Made by a program: the position numbers and the translations under genes. 64,000 nt of DNA from Sandaracinaceae bacterium (lineage in GTDB: Bacteria > Myxococcota_A > Polyangia > Polyangiales > Sandaracinaceae): assembly GCA_019637095.1 (NCBI GenBank), contig JAHBWG010000021.1, positions 41,769 through 105,768 on the forward strand, given 5' to 3'. Under the pieces are notes generated by a model, which was not told where the DNA came from, did not search any database, and saw only the letters and a list, made by a program, of their open reading frames with translations. Position 1 is the stretch's first letter, and each line of letters starts with the position of its first letter. Below, piece after piece: positions 31,663-42,536 of this stretch.

Positions 31663-32963
31663 ACCGGGAGGTCTCGGATCGGCGGCCGCCCGGGCGGCGC
31701 CGCCGCCGCCGCCTCCGCGAGGTAGGGCAAGGCCATTTGCACGATGTCGATCTCGGGATCGAGCTGCTTGCCGAGCCCCTCGGCGACGAGCACGCCGAGG
31801 TTGACCACGGTGAACACCGGGTCGACCTGGATCCGGTGCTTGCGCAGGATGTTCATCATCCCGCCGACGACCTCGCCGACCTCCACCTCGCCGAGGCGCT
31901 TGCCGTCGAAGCGATCGAAGAACGCGACCGTGTCGGCCTCGTACGCGCGGTAGTCCTTCGTCGCGACGAACGGCGAGTACACGTAGAAGAGGCGCGCCGC
32001 CGCGCGGCCGTCGTTGCTCCCGAGCGCCTGGAACGTCTGGATCCACGGCGACATCAGGTCGGCCGGGATCTCGGCGACCATCCCGAGGTCGATGAACACG
32101 AGCGTGCCGTCGTCCTGCAGGAGGATGTTCCCCGGGTGCATGTCGGCGTGCACGAAGCCGTCGCGGAAGACCATCTTGAGGATCGCCTCGGCGCCGCGGG
32201 CCGCGAGCCGCCGGCGGATCTTCTTCTCCTTCACCCGGTCGGGCTCGGTCGCCTTGCAGCCGTCGATCAGCTCCATGACGAGCACGCGCTCGGTCGAGAG
32301 ATCCTCGTAGAGATCGGGCACGCGCACGCCCTTGAACCCCGCGAAGTTCGCGGCGAGGCGGCGGTTGTTCTCCGCCTCGAGGCGGAAGTCGAGCTGGTTC
32401 GCGAGCGCGAAGCCGAAGCGCTCGACCGCGCCGGGGAGCGCGAGCAGGTGTACCGAGGGGACGACGTCGAGCACGCGCGCGCCCATCGAGAGGATCGCGA
32501 GGTCGCGCTCGATCTGGGCTCGGGCCTCGGGCCGCTGGATCTTGAGCGCGACGCGCTCGCCGCCCGCGAGCCGTCCCGCGTGGACCTGCGCGACGCTCGC
32601 CGCGGCGAGCGGCTCGCGCTCGATGTGCGCGATGCGCGCGCGCTCGCCCTCGGACAGCTCGAGCGCGAGCACCCGCTCGATCACCTCGTACGGCGCAGGC
32701 GGGACGGCGTCCTGCAACCGCGAGAGCGCGGCGATCATCCCGGGCGGCAACAGGTCCGCGCGGCTCCCGAGGATCTGCCCGAACTTCACGAAGGTCGCGC
32801 CGAGCTTCTCGAGCGTGCTCGCGAGCACGTCGCCGCGCAGCCGGTCGCGGCCATAGGTGTCCAGACGCCCCGCCGTCAGCCGCCGCCAGAGGTAGCGGGG
32901 CAGGGCCGTGAAGAACACGATCGCGATCCAGAGGAAGCGCGGGAGGAGCCTGAACGTCGACAT
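31659..32963 (-). CDS. UbiB/ABC1 (ADCK)-family atypical kinase
   Basis: A 434-residue member of the UbiB family. Motifs in order: KLGATFVKFGQILGSRADLL (KxGQ motif), PLAAASVAQVHAG (Ala-rich loop), ERVALKIQRPEA (ATP lysine), FVHADMHPGNILL (catalytic loop) and FIDLGMVAEI (metal Asp). UbiB proteins are needed for ubiquinone synthesis and have ATPase rather than protein kinase activity. An N-terminal hydrophobic stretch (FLWIAIVFFTALPRYLW) should tether it to the membrane. No other quinone gene is adjacent. It is divergent from the phospholipase D-like gene with 52 bp between starts. Confidence 0.93.
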   Translation of the reverse strand: MSTFRLLPRFLWIAIVFFTALPRYLWRRLTAGRLDTYGRDRLRGDVLASTLEKLGATFVKFGQILGSRADLLPPGMIAALSRLQDAVPPAPYEVIERVLALELSEGERARIAHIEREPLAAASVAQVHAGRLAGGERVALKIQRPEARAQIERDLAILSMGARVLDVVPSVHLLALPGAVERFGFALANQLDFRLEAENNRRLAANFAGFKGVRVPDLYEDLSTERVLVMELIDGCKATEPDRVKEKKIRRRLAARGAEAILKMVFRDGFVHADMHPGNILLQDDGTLVFIDLGMVAEIPADLMSPWIQTFQALGSNDGRAAARLFYVYSPFVATKDYRAYEADTVAFFDRFDGKRLGEVEVGEVVGGMMNILRKHRIQVDPVFTVVNLGVLVAEGLGKQLDPEIDIVQMALPYLAEAAAAAPPGRPPIRDLPV

Positions 32964-33015
32964 GCGCGCGCGACGCGCGGTGTAGCACAGCGCCGCGCTC
33001 GCGTAGGATGCGGGG

Positions 33016-34191
33016 ATGAGGTGGTTGGCGGCGTGCGTGCTGGGCTCTCTCGCGCTCGCCTGCGCGGAGCCGCCCCCGCCCCACGGTGGGGTCGACGCGG
33101 GGTTCGACGCCGGCCGAGACGGGAGCCTCGACGACGCGGGCCTCGATGGCGCGATCGCCAGCGACGCGAGCCCCGCCGACGCGGGGACGGACGCGGGCGC
33201 CGACGCGGGGCCGACGAGCGGGTGCGCGTGCCCGGCGCTCCCCACGGACTGCGACGCCCCCGCGGCGGGCGCCCCCGCCTTCACCCCGGACGCCCTCGAC
33301 GCGGCTGGCCAGCTCTTCTCGGTCGTCGCGTGCGCCGAGGAGATGCTCCAGATCGCCATCTACCAGGCGCGCTGGGACTGCATCGAGCGCGCGCTCTCCT
33401 CCGCGCTCGCGCGGCGCCCGTCGTTGCGCGTCGAGCTGGTCGTCGACGATCGCGAGTGCCCGCCCGACAGCTGCGACGCCGAGCTCTTGCGACCGAGCGA
33501 GCGCGTCACCATCCGACGCGACGCGCGCACCGCGCTCATGCACCACAAGTTCGCGATCGCCGATCGCTCGCTCCTCTGGGTGGGCTCCGCCAACTTCACC
33601 GCGCGCTCGTTCTGCACCGACGTCAACGACGCGCTCGCCATCGACGATCCGGTGATCGTCGATCGGTACGCCGCGGTGTTCGACCGCATGTTCGTCGAGG
33701 CGCGCTTCGGCCCCGTGGCGCCCGAGGGCCCGACGCGGAGCGATCCGTACACCGTCTACTTCGGGCCCGAGTCCCCGGTGAACGCGCCGCCCGCGTGGCT
33801 GATCGCGATGGTCGCGGCGATCGAGGCGGCCACGCGCTCGATCGAGGTGATGGTCTTCTCGTGGACGCGCACGGAGCTGTCGGACGCGCTCGTCGCGGCC
33901 GCGGCGCGCGGCGTCGCGGTGCGCGCGCTGGTGGCGCCGCTCACTGCGCGCGAGGCGCCGCCGCAGGCGCTGCTCGCCGCGGGGCTCGACGTGCGGACGG
34001 CGAACGTCCACAGCAAGGTGCTCGTCGTGGACGGGGCCACCGTGGTGACCGGCTCGGCGAACTGGAGCGCCTCGGCGTGGACGAACAACGAGAGCAGCCT
34101 CTGGATCGCGGATGCCGCGATCGCCGCCGCGTACGTCGCGCGCTTCGAGGCGGCGTTCGCCGGCGCGGCGGCCGCCGAGCGCGTCCCGTGA
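33016..34191 (+). CDS. Phospholipase D-like lipoprotein
   Basis: A 391-residue secreted enzyme. A signal peptide with lipobox LALAC is followed by an Asp/Ala/Gly-rich spacer (about 25-68) and a small Cys-rich segment. Two HKD half-sites are visible: H177-x-K near 176-184 (MHHKFAIADRSLLWVGSANF) and H332-S-K334 to D339 (VHSKVLVVDG, then TGSANW). PLD-family enzymes cleave or transfer phosphodiesters in lipids or nucleic acids; both half-sites in one chain make a complete active site. It is lipid-anchored, so the target is likely outside. The 44-bp gap to the downstream RCC1-like gene could allow co-transcription. Confidence 0.88.
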   Translation: MRWLAACVLGSLALACAEPPPPHGGVDAGFDAGRDGSLDDAGLDGAIASDASPADAGTDAGADAGPTSGCACPALPTDCDAPAAGAPAFTPDALDAAGQLFSVVACAEEMLQIAIYQARWDCIERALSSALARRPSLRVELVVDDRECPPDSCDAELLRPSERVTIRRDARTALMHHKFAIADRSLLWVGSANFTARSFCTDVNDALAIDDPVIVDRYAAVFDRMFVEARFGPVAPEGPTRSDPYTVYFGPESPVNAPPAWLIAMVAAIEAATRSIEVMVFSWTRTELSDALVAAAARGVAVRALVAPLTAREAPPQALLAAGLDVRTANVHSKVLVVDGATVVTGSANWSASAWTNNESSLWIADAAIAAAYVARFEAAFAGAAAAERVP

Positions 34192-34235
34192 GGGGGCCGT
34201 TGGAAATCTCGGCGCCGCGTGGCGACTCACGGGTG

Positions 34236-35489
34236 ATGGTGCCGCTCGCCCGCGCGCTGCTCCTCGCGTGCGTGTGCGCGGGGTGTGGCTCGCGCACGGG
34301 CTTGCTCGACCTCGAGGCGCGCGACCGACCCGACGCGGGGACGCGCGACGCGGGACCGCCCGACGCCGCGCCGCCGCCGCCCGACGCCGCGCCGCTGCCC
34401 GACGCCGAGCGGCCGCGCGAGCGCGAGCCCGCGGTCATGGTCGCGGCGGGCCTCTTCCACACCTGCGCCGCGACGCGCGCGGGCCGCGTCCACTGCTGGG
34501 GCCACAACAACCAAGGACAGGTCGGCGACGGCACGACCGCGACGCGCCTCGACCCGACTCCGTCCGCCGGGATCGGCGACGCGGTGAGCGTCGCCGCGGG
34601 CCGCGAGCACACGTGCGCGCTGCTCGCGGCGGGCCGCCTGGTGTGCTGGGGCGCGAACCTCGCCGGCCAGGTCGGGGACGACAGCTTCGACGTCATCGTC
34701 CCGAGCGCCCGTCGGGTCGCGCTGCCCGCCGCCGTGCAGGTCAGCGCCGGCGGCACGCACACGTGCGCGCGGGTCGAAGGAGATCGGCTCTACTGCTGGG
34801 GCGACAACGCGTTCGGGCAGGTCGGCCCCTCGGCGCGCGGCACCTACCGTGCGCCGATCGAGGTCCCGCTCGGCGAGCCGGTGCTCGAGGTGAGCGCCGG
34901 GTTCCAGCACACGTGCGCGCTCGTCGCTTCGCGGCGCGTGCTCTGCTGGGGGCAGAGCGCGCTCGTCGTGCGCCCGCCGCCGGACGGCTCGCTCCCGCGC
35001 TTCGCGCCGCGCCCCGTCCCCGGGCTCCCGCCCGTCGACCGGCTCGCCTCCGGTGACTACGACTCTTGCGCGGTCGACGAGGCGAGCACCGCCTGGTGCT
35101 GGAGCTTCCGCGTCGTGTCGGGCGGCTTCGATGGGCGCGACGAGGTCGTCCCCGACCGCGCGGAGCCCGTCTCGGAGATCGGCGCGGTCGCGCAGATCGC
35201 GCTCGGCCACGAGTTCCGGTGCGCCGTCGATCTCGACGGCCGGGTGACCTGCTGGGGCAACAACGATCGCGGTCAGCTCGGCGACGGAGGCGCGGACGCG
35301 CGACCCGGCGCGTTCGTCACGCCGATCGGGCTGCCCGAGACGCGCCTGCTCGGCGCGGGGTGGCGCCACGCATGCGCGCTCGCGCCGGACGGCGTCGTCC
35401 GTTGCTGGGGCCGCAACTGGGAGGGTCAGCTCGGCGACGGCACCGGCGGCGAGCACCGCCCTCCGGTCGTCGCGGGCGTCTTCCGCTGA
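34236..35489 (+). CDS. RCC1-like beta-propeller lipoprotein, seven blades
   Basis: A 417-residue protein with lipobox CVCAGC, an Asp/Pro-rich spacer (PDAAPPPPDAAPLPDAE) and seven RCC1-type blades, each with a His-x-Cys-Ala...Cys-Trp-Gly core (FHTCAATRAGRVHCWG first, RHACALAPDGVVRCWG last). Blade five is the most diverged (CAVDEASTAWCWS). Unlike the copy ending at 6720, its base use is the GC-rich type of its neighbours. Function is unknown, probably ligand or protein binding at the surface. The ATG was chosen; the GTG one codon earlier is equally possible, and no strong ribosome binding site decides it. Confidence 0.85.
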   Translation: MVPLARALLLACVCAGCGSRTGLLDLEARDRPDAGTRDAGPPDAAPPPPDAAPLPDAERPREREPAVMVAAGLFHTCAATRAGRVHCWGHNNQGQVGDGTTATRLDPTPSAGIGDAVSVAAGREHTCALLAAGRLVCWGANLAGQVGDDSFDVIVPSARRVALPAAVQVSAGGTHTCARVEGDRLYCWGDNAFGQVGPSARGTYRAPIEVPLGEPVLEVSAGFQHTCALVASRRVLCWGQSALVVRPPPDGSLPRFAPRPVPGLPPVDRLASGDYDSCAVDEASTAWCWSFRVVSGGFDGRDEVVPDRAEPVSEIGAVAQIALGHEFRCAVDLDGRVTCWGNNDRGQLGDGGADARPGAFVTPIGLPETRLLGAGWRHACALAPDGVVRCWGRNWEGQLGDGTGGEHRPPVVAGVFR

Positions 35490-35500
35490 GGCGCAGGGCA

Positions 35501-35519
35501 CGTCGTGCGCGCGACGACG
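35501..35519. terminator. GC-rich hairpin after the RCC1-like gene
   Basis: CGTCGT and ACGACG pair around a seven-base loop, 11 bp after the stop codon. There is no T tract. The rest of the 155-bp gap up to the next gene is AT-richer than average but shows no gene; TTGCAC near 35608 is a weak -35 candidate. Confidence 0.3.
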
Positions 35520-35644
35520 CGCGATGTCGTCATGATCGTTCGTTGCGCTCGAGGAGACCGATGCATCGATGTGTGCCGGCGGAGGTGCATGCGTTCTTCC
35601 TGACGCATTGCACTTCGCAAGCATAGAGGCGTACCCTCCGCCTC

Positions 35645-36244
35645 GTGCGCAGCGCACCGAGCACGCCCGTCATCGAGACGATCGCCTTCGACTTCGCGAT
35701 CGAGCCACCGCGGCTCTTCATCGGTGTGCGCGGGGTGCAGGACGACTACGAGTTCCAGATGGCGCCCTCGCCGTGCCCGCGCGGGACGACGTACGGGAAG
35801 TTCGGCGCGGACGGGCCGTGGTGCGGGCTGCGGCCTCGCCAGCGCGGGCGCAAGCTGACGGTGCGCGCGCTCGCGCTGCTCCTCTACCTCGCGCTCGACC
35901 GCCGGGAGGCCAGCCTCTCGGCGCCGCGCCCCGCGGAGCCGCGCTACCTCTCGCCGATCGAGATCGATCGCGCCCTCCGCGGGCCGGTCTTCCGGGGCGA
36001 GACGCAGAACCTCGTGGGGAGCTTCCTCATGACGCAGGTCGACCGCGCGGCGCCGCGCGAGCGGAGCTTGTTCTGGTTCCGGCCCGAGTGGACGCGCCCG
36101 GAGCGCGGCCGGCCGGTGTGCCTCAACTGGGCGGCGAACGTGGTGCTCGACGCCGAGGCCGCGCGCGGCTGGCTCGCGGAGCGCGGCGCGACCCTCGGCG
36201 TGCCGCGCTCGGTCGCCGCGCCGAGCTCCGCGGCGTGGGGCTGA
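35645..36244 (+). CDS. Unknown soluble protein
   Basis: A 199-residue protein without signal peptide or membrane helix. It contains PRLFIGVRGVQDDYEFQMAP, YGKFGADGPWCGLRPRQRG and FWFRPEWTRPERGRPVCLNW. The aromatic and arginine content is high. I do not recognise a family, and no catalytic pattern stands out. It starts at GTG, and the gene ends just before the tRNA on the other strand. The frame has the codon pattern of its neighbours, so it is most likely a real gene. Confidence 0.55.
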   Translation: MRSAPSTPVIETIAFDFAIEPPRLFIGVRGVQDDYEFQMAPSPCPRGTTYGKFGADGPWCGLRPRQRGRKLTVRALALLLYLALDRREASLSAPRPAEPRYLSPIEIDRALRGPVFRGETQNLVGSFLMTQVDRAAPRERSLFWFRPEWTRPERGRPVCLNWAANVVLDAEAARGWLAERGATLGVPRSVAAPSSAAWG

Positions 36245-36263
36245 CCGCGCGCGCGTCCTCCCT

Positions 36264-36284
36264 GGCGCGCTCCTGGAGCGCGCC
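36264..36284. terminator. Strong inverted repeat, probable bidirectional terminator
   Basis: GGCGCGCTCC and GGAGCGCGCC are perfect complements around one base, enclosed by an outer CCTGG...CCAGG pair (36261-36265 and 36296-36300). It sits between the converging ends of the unknown gene and the tRNA. Confidence 0.55.
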
Positions 36285-36308
36285 CGAGGCGCTCTCCAGG
36301 GCTCGCGA

Positions 36309-36381
<73 letters not shown>

Positions 36382-36445
36382 GATCGAGGCGCACTCTACG
36401 CTGCCCGGCGGCGGCGTCAAGGGCCCCGACGCACCCTCGGCGAGC

Positions 36446-37459
36446 TCACCCCTTGAGGGCCTCCGCGCCGCCGATGATCTCCATCAGCTCGGTCGTGATC
36501 GCCGCCTGACGCGCGCGGTTGTACTGGAGCGTCAGCTTGTCGATCATGTCCGCCGCGTTCTTGGTCGCGTTGTCCATCGCGGTCATCCGGGCGCCGTGCT
36601 CGGACGCGACCGACTCGAGGAGCGCGCGGTAGAGCTCGGTCTCCACGTACATCGGCAGGAGCCGGTCGAGCAGCGCGCGCTTGCTCGGCTCGTAGATGAA
36701 GTCGACCGCGGTCGCGTCCTCGCCGACCTCGAGCGGGGTGATCGGCAACAGCGGCTCGACGACGACGTCCTGGCTGATCGCGCTCTTGAACTCGTTGTAG
36801 ACGAGGTAGACGGCGTCGAGCTCGGCCTCGAGCTCCTCGGGCGGCGGCCCGAGCTCGGCGCCCGCGAGCTCCTCCTCGAGGGTCGCGCCCTGCGTGACGT
36901 CCTGCTCGCCGATCACGCCCTCGTGCGGCTCGTCCGGCTGGAACTCCGTGTCGATGCGGCGCAGACCGCCCGCGGTGAACTCGCCGATGATGTAGCGGCC
37001 GATCTCGCCCGCGCGCACGACGCTCAGGTTCTCGAAGACCCCGGTGAAGTCGCGGCGGATCGTCGCGCCGCGGCGGCGGAAGAAGTCACGCCCCTTGCGG
37101 CCGATCACCGCGAAGCTGACCTCGGCGCCCTCGGCCTCGAGCTCCTTCCAGCGCAGATACGCCGCCTTGCAGACGTTCGCGTTGAACGCGCCCGCGAGGC
37201 CGCGGTCGCTCGTGAGCACCACGAGCATCACCTTCTTCGCGTCGCGGTGCGCGAGCAAGGGGTGCACGTCCTCGTCGCCGGCGCGCGAGGCCACCGAGGA
37301 GAGCACGTCCATCGTCTTGAGCGCGTACGGGCGCAGCTCGGTGATCGCGATCTGCGCCTTCACGAGGCGCGCCGCGGCCACCATCTTCATGGCCCGCGTG
37401 ATCTTCTGCGTGCTCTTGACGCTACCGATCCGCTTGCGGATCGCCTTGAGGTTGGCCAT
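36446..37459 (-). CDS. atpG: ATP synthase F1 gamma subunit
   Basis: A 337-residue gamma subunit, the rotor shaft of F1. The N-terminus ANLKAIRKRIGSVKSTQKIT and the C-terminus NATKNAADMIDKLTLQYNRARQAAITTE are the family blocks, and LTSDRGLAGAFNANV is conserved. It is about 50 residues longer than E. coli gamma because of an acidic insert between about 180 and 228 (TLEEELAGAELGPPPEELEA) before YLVYNEFKSAI. It is 13 bp downstream of atpA and last in the operon, followed by tRNA-Gly rather than the usual atpD and atpC. Confidence 0.95.
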   Translation of the reverse strand: MANLKAIRKRIGSVKSTQKITRAMKMVAAARLVKAQIAITELRPYALKTMDVLSSVASRAGDEDVHPLLAHRDAKKVMLVVLTSDRGLAGAFNANVCKAAYLRWKELEAEGAEVSFAVIGRKGRDFFRRRGATIRRDFTGVFENLSVVRAGEIGRYIIGEFTAGGLRRIDTEFQPDEPHEGVIGEQDVTQGATLEEELAGAELGPPPEELEAELDAVYLVYNEFKSAISQDVVVEPLLPITPLEVGEDATAVDFIYEPSKRALLDRLLPMYVETELYRALLESVASEHGARMTAMDNATKNAADMIDKLTLQYNRARQAAITTELMEIIGGAEALKG

Positions 37460-37472
37460 CTGGGCCTGCTCC

Positions 37473-39215
<1,743 letters not shown>

Positions 39216-39295
39216 CGTCGTAGGTCCTCTGGGCGCTCGGAGGCGAGCGCGAATGTTCGTCGGCGCTCGCTAGCGCCCGTTCGTCGGCGCGGGTG

Positions 39296-39865
39296 TCAGC
39301 GCTCGGCGGCGAGCGCGGGGTCGGTGGACGCGAGGAGCTGCGCGCGCAGCCCCGCGAGGCGGTGCTTGAGGCTTCCGTCGAACACGCGGCCGCCGACCGT
39401 CGTGACCACGCCGCCGATGAGCGACGGATCCTCGCGGCGGACGAGCACGACGTCCTTGCCGGTCGCCTGCGCGAGGCGCGCGACGAGCTGTTGGTAGTAC
39501 GGCTCGGGCAGCGCCTTGGCCGTGACGACCTCCGCGCGGATGCGCCCCGCGCGGGCCTCGGCGATGCGCTCGTACGCCTCGACGATCGAGGGCAGGTGCT
39601 CGAGCCGCCCGCGGTCCGCGAGCAGGCGCATCGCGTTCTTCACGATGGTGTGGCAGCCGAGCCGGTCGGTCAGCGCGCTCACGACGTTGCGCTTGGCCTC
39701 CGCGCCGAACTGCGGGTTGCGGACGACGTTGCGCAGGTCCTCGCTGGTCTCCCACGCGGCGCGCAGGCTCGCGAGGTCCTTGCCGACCGCGTCCGCCGCG
39801 CCCTTCTCGGCGGCGAGCTCGTGGAGCGCGGTCGCGTACCGCTTGCCGACGGCCCCGCCGATCAC
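39296..39865 (-). CDS. atpH: ATP synthase F1 delta subunit
   Basis: A 189-residue delta (OSCP) subunit that joins F1 to the peripheral stalk. The N-terminus GKRYATALHELAAEKGA, the middle LADRGRLEHLPSIVEAYERI and the C-terminal DPSLIGGVVTTVGGRVFDGS are family blocks. It overlaps atpF by 4 bp (ATGA) and has the standard length. Nothing unusual is seen in it. Confidence 0.95.
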   Translation of the reverse strand: MIGGAVGKRYATALHELAAEKGAADAVGKDLASLRAAWETSEDLRNVVRNPQFGAEAKRNVVSALTDRLGCHTIVKNAMRLLADRGRLEHLPSIVEAYERIAEARAGRIRAEVVTAKALPEPYYQQLVARLAQATGKDVVLVRREDPSLIGGVVTTVGGRVFDGSLKHRLAGLRAQLLASTDPALAAER

Positions 39866-40569
39866 GCCCGCACCCCGCCGTCCTTCATCGTGCCCTCGAT
39901 CCCGTCGAGGTACTGGTCCGCGAGCCGCGTGAGGTCGGGCTCGCGCACCTCCTCGGCGAGCACGCGCTCGGCCGCGGCGATCGCGGCCTCGATGGCCTCG
40001 CGGGTCAGGTCGGTGCGGAGCTGCTTGAGCTGCTGCTCGATCACGAAGCGCGTGTCGGCGCGCATCCGCGCGGCCCGCGACTCCGCCTCGTCGATGATGC
40101 GGTCGCGCTCCGTCTCGCTCGCCTGCACCATCTCCTTGCGCAGCTTCGCGAGCTCCTCGTCGAGGTGCTCGAGCCGCTCGCTGTAGTCCGCGTACTTGGC
40201 CTCGGCGGCCTCCTTCAGCGTGCGCGCCTCGACGAGGCCCTCCTCGACCGACCGGCGACGGCCCTCGAGGAACGCCGTCACCGGCTTGCGCGCGAGGTAG
40301 ATCACGATCGCGAGCCAGAGCACGAAGTTCACCGCCTGGGCAGCGAACTGCAGCGCGTCGAAGTGGTGAGCCTCGCCGTGCGCGGCGTGGTCGTGCGCGG
40401 CGTGGTCGTGCGCGGCCTCGTGCGTCGCCGCGCGATCCGCCGCGACCGGGTCCTCACCCCACGCGTCGTCCCACTCCTCGCCCTGGGGCTCGCCCTGCGC
40501 CGCGGCCGGGGCGCCGAGGCCGACGGCGAGGAGGCCGCACACGAGGGCCCGCCCGAGCGCGCGCCTCAC
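39862..40569 (-). CDS. atpF: ATP synthase Fo b subunit with signal-like, His-rich N-terminus
   Basis: A 235-residue b-type stalk subunit. Its membrane helix (QFAAQAVNFVLWLAIVIYL) and long coiled coil (EGLVEARTLKEAAEAKYADY onward) fit the family. It is longer than the usual 160 residues because it has an N-terminal leader resembling a signal peptide (LVCGLLAVGLGAPAAAQ) and then an acidic and His-rich stretch with DHAAHDHAAHGEAHH. If the leader is cleaved, the His-rich part would be extracytoplasmic, where it could bind metal. Similar leaders occur on b subunits of some deltaproteobacteria. It overlaps atpF' and atpH by 4 bp each. Confidence 0.9.
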   Translation of the reverse strand: MRRALGRALVCGLLAVGLGAPAAAQGEPQGEEWDDAWGEDPVAADRAATHEAAHDHAAHDHAAHGEAHHFDALQFAAQAVNFVLWLAIVIYLARKPVTAFLEGRRRSVEEGLVEARTLKEAAEAKYADYSERLEHLDEELAKLRKEMVQASETERDRIIDEAESRAARMRADTRFVIEQQLKQLRTDLTREAIEAAIAAAERVLAEEVREPDLTRLADQYLDGIEGTMKDGGVRA

Positions 40570-41027
40570 GACGCCACCCCGCGGCCGAGGAGCTTCTCGG
40601 CGATCGACTTGGCGAGCCCCGGCGTGCTCGCCGCGATCTCTCCCCGCATGCGCGCGCCCTCCGCGTTCATCGACTCGGTCGCGTCGGCGAGCATGCCGTC
40701 GGTCTCCTTGCGGACCTTCTCGAGCAGGCGCTGCTCGGTCCGGCGCGCCTCCGCCTTCATCTTCTCGCGCTCGATCCCGACCTCGGTGCGGACCTTCGCC
40801 ATCTCGTCCTCGAACGCGAGGAGCTTCTGCTCCGCGCGCTTCTCGAGATCGCGCGCCTCGCGCTTGGCGCCGTCGATCGCCGCCTCGCGCGCGTCGAACA
40901 GCGCCATCATCGGCCGGAAGACCAGGGCCCTCAGGACGAAGAAGAGGACGAAGAAGACCGCGACGTACACGAGCAGCGTCGCGTCGACGTCGAGGATCGG
41001 GCTACCTGACAGGAGCAGCGGGTGCAT
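40566..41027 (-). CDS. ATP synthase Fo b' subunit
   Basis: A 153-residue second stalk subunit. The N-terminal helix (DATLLVYVAVFFVLFFVLRALVF reading) is followed by RPMMALFDAREAAIDGAKREA and a coiled coil to the end (ARRTEQRLLEKVRKETDGML). Pairing of b and b' in one operon is usual in cyanobacteria and deltaproteobacteria. It is the first gene of the operon, and the 195 bp between it and the divergent outer-membrane protein gene must carry the promoter; no clear motif is visible there. Confidence 0.9.
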   Translation of the reverse strand: MHPLLLSGSPILDVDATLLVYVAVFFVLFFVLRALVFRPMMALFDAREAAIDGAKREARDLEKRAEQKLLAFEDEMAKVRTEVGIEREKMKAEARRTEQRLLEKVRKETDGMLADATESMNAEGARMRGEIAASTPGLAKSIAEKLLGRGVAS

Positions 41028-41222
41028 TCGGGCAGGCCTCGGGACCGGTTGGAGCGCGGCGGCGAAATCGGGGAAAAACGCCTGAAAATCTGGGCCGTGA
41101 CCCCGTGGGGCGCGCGCTATCTAGCAGCGCGTCGGAGGGGAGTCAAACGGTGCCCGCACGCTCGGCGGGTAGGGTCCCGCGGGCCCCGCGGCAAGGCGCG
41201 ACCGTGGCATACTCGCCGCCCC

Positions 41223-42518
41223 ATGCGTGCTTCCCTCACTCTGGCCGCGCTGGCGGCCCTCGCGCTGGCCACGCTGCCTTCGTCCGACGCGCTCGCGCAG
41301 CACCGCGTCGTCGTCGCGCCGTTCTCGGGCGGGGGCGCCGCGAACGTGACCCGCCAGGTCTCGCGGGCGATCGCCGAGTCGGTCGACGTGGTCCCGAGCC
41401 GGGAGGCGTCGCGCGCCGCGCGCAGCGCCGGCGTGAGCGGGCTCGGCGCGGGCGGGGTGCCCGCGCTCGCCGAGCAGACGGGCGCGCAGATCGCGATCCT
41501 CGGCGAGGTCGAGACCAGCGGCGGAGGCGGGGGCGGCGGGCGCCGGCGCCGCCGCCGGCGCGCGCCGAGCACCGCGCAGCGCACGGTGCGCATGGTCGCG
41601 TACGCGGCCGACGGACGCGAGCTCTCGCGGGGCGAGGTCACGTACGCGCCGAGCGGGGTCGAGGCGCTCGAGACGGCGGCGATCACGCTCGTCAGCCGCG
41701 CGGTGAGCGCGCTGTCGGCCGCGGCCGCGCCCGCGCGCGAGCCGGCGCCGCCGCCGCGCTTCGAGCCGGAGCCGGAGCCGGCGCCGCCGCCGAGCGACGC
41801 ACCCGAGGACGGGCTCGCGTTGCTGAGCGCGTGGCTCGGGCTCGTGGTGCGCTCGCGCGACGCCTACGTCGAGCTGCCCGGCCCGCCGCTCGGCGAGCGC
41901 CGCTACGGGGCGACGCTCGCGGAGCTCGGGGTCGCGCTCGAGCTGCGCCCGTTCGCGCGCGAGGGACACTTGGGTCGCGGCACCTTCGCGACGTTCGACT
42001 TCTTCCATTCCGTCGGGCTCGGATCGGTGGACGACACCGGCGCCGCGGTGACCACGAACTTTGCGCGCTTCCTCCTCACCGCGGGCTGGCTGGCGCCGCT
42101 CGGGGACGCGGTCGAGCTCGGCGTCGGCCTCGGCGGCGGCTACGAGGGCTACCACTTCGGGCCCAACCCGATCCTGCCGACCGCCGAGATCGCGTACGTG
42201 CGCGCGGCCGCGCGCGGCCGCGTCCGGCTCGTCCAAGAGACGTTCGTCCTCGAGCTCGACCTCGCGTACCGCGGCGTGCTCGGGATCGGCGACTTCGCCG
42301 GCGCGTTCGGGCAGAACGCGGAGACGCACGGCGTCGACGTCGGCGTCGGCGTCACTGGCAACCTCGCGCGCGTCGCGGACCTCGGCTTCACGTGGGCGCT
42401 GCGCTTCCACTACGTCGGCTACTTCACGAGCTACTCCGGCGTCGCGTCCGACGCGGCGGGGAGCTCCGGGAGCGAGGAGTCCTTCCGGCTCACGCTCCTC
42501 GCCGGCTGGTCGTTCTGA
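41223..42518 (+). CDS. Two-part envelope protein with predicted outer-membrane barrel
   Basis: A 431-residue protein with a signal peptide cut near ALA-QH. Residues 25-165 form an alpha/beta periplasmic domain (HRVVVAPFSGGG, GAQIAILGEVETSG), broken by a loop of glycines and seven arginines (about 100-113). A Pro/Glu linker follows (170-200), then some ten amphipathic strands (LLTAGWLAPLGDAVELGVGL, ETFVLELDLAYRGVLGIG), ending in FRLTLLAGWSF, a typical final barrel strand with terminal Phe. The family is unknown. A link between a periplasmic sensor-like domain and a pore is possible. It is divergent from the ATP synthase operon. Confidence 0.65.
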   Translation: MRASLTLAALAALALATLPSSDALAQHRVVVAPFSGGGAANVTRQVSRAIAESVDVVPSREASRAARSAGVSGLGAGGVPALAEQTGAQIAILGEVETSGGGGGGGRRRRRRRAPSTAQRTVRMVAYAADGRELSRGEVTYAPSGVEALETAAITLVSRAVSALSAAAAPAREPAPPPRFEPEPEPAPPPSDAPEDGLALLSAWLGLVVRSRDAYVELPGPPLGERRYGATLAELGVALELRPFAREGHLGRGTFATFDFFHSVGLGSVDDTGAAVTTNFARFLLTAGWLAPLGDAVELGVGLGGGYEGYHFGPNPILPTAEIAYVRAAARGRVRLVQETFVLELDLAYRGVLGIGDFAGAFGQNAETHGVDVGVGVTGNLARVADLGFTWALRFHYVGYFTSYSGVASDAAGSSGSEESFRLTLLAGWSF

Positions 42519-42536
42519 GCCCGGGCGGGACGCGCG

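Noticed and set aside
36382..36445. Possible second tRNA or attachment site beside tRNA-Gly
   Set aside because: No second cloverleaf and no direct repeat of the tRNA 3' end was found nearby, so no integrated element is indicated.
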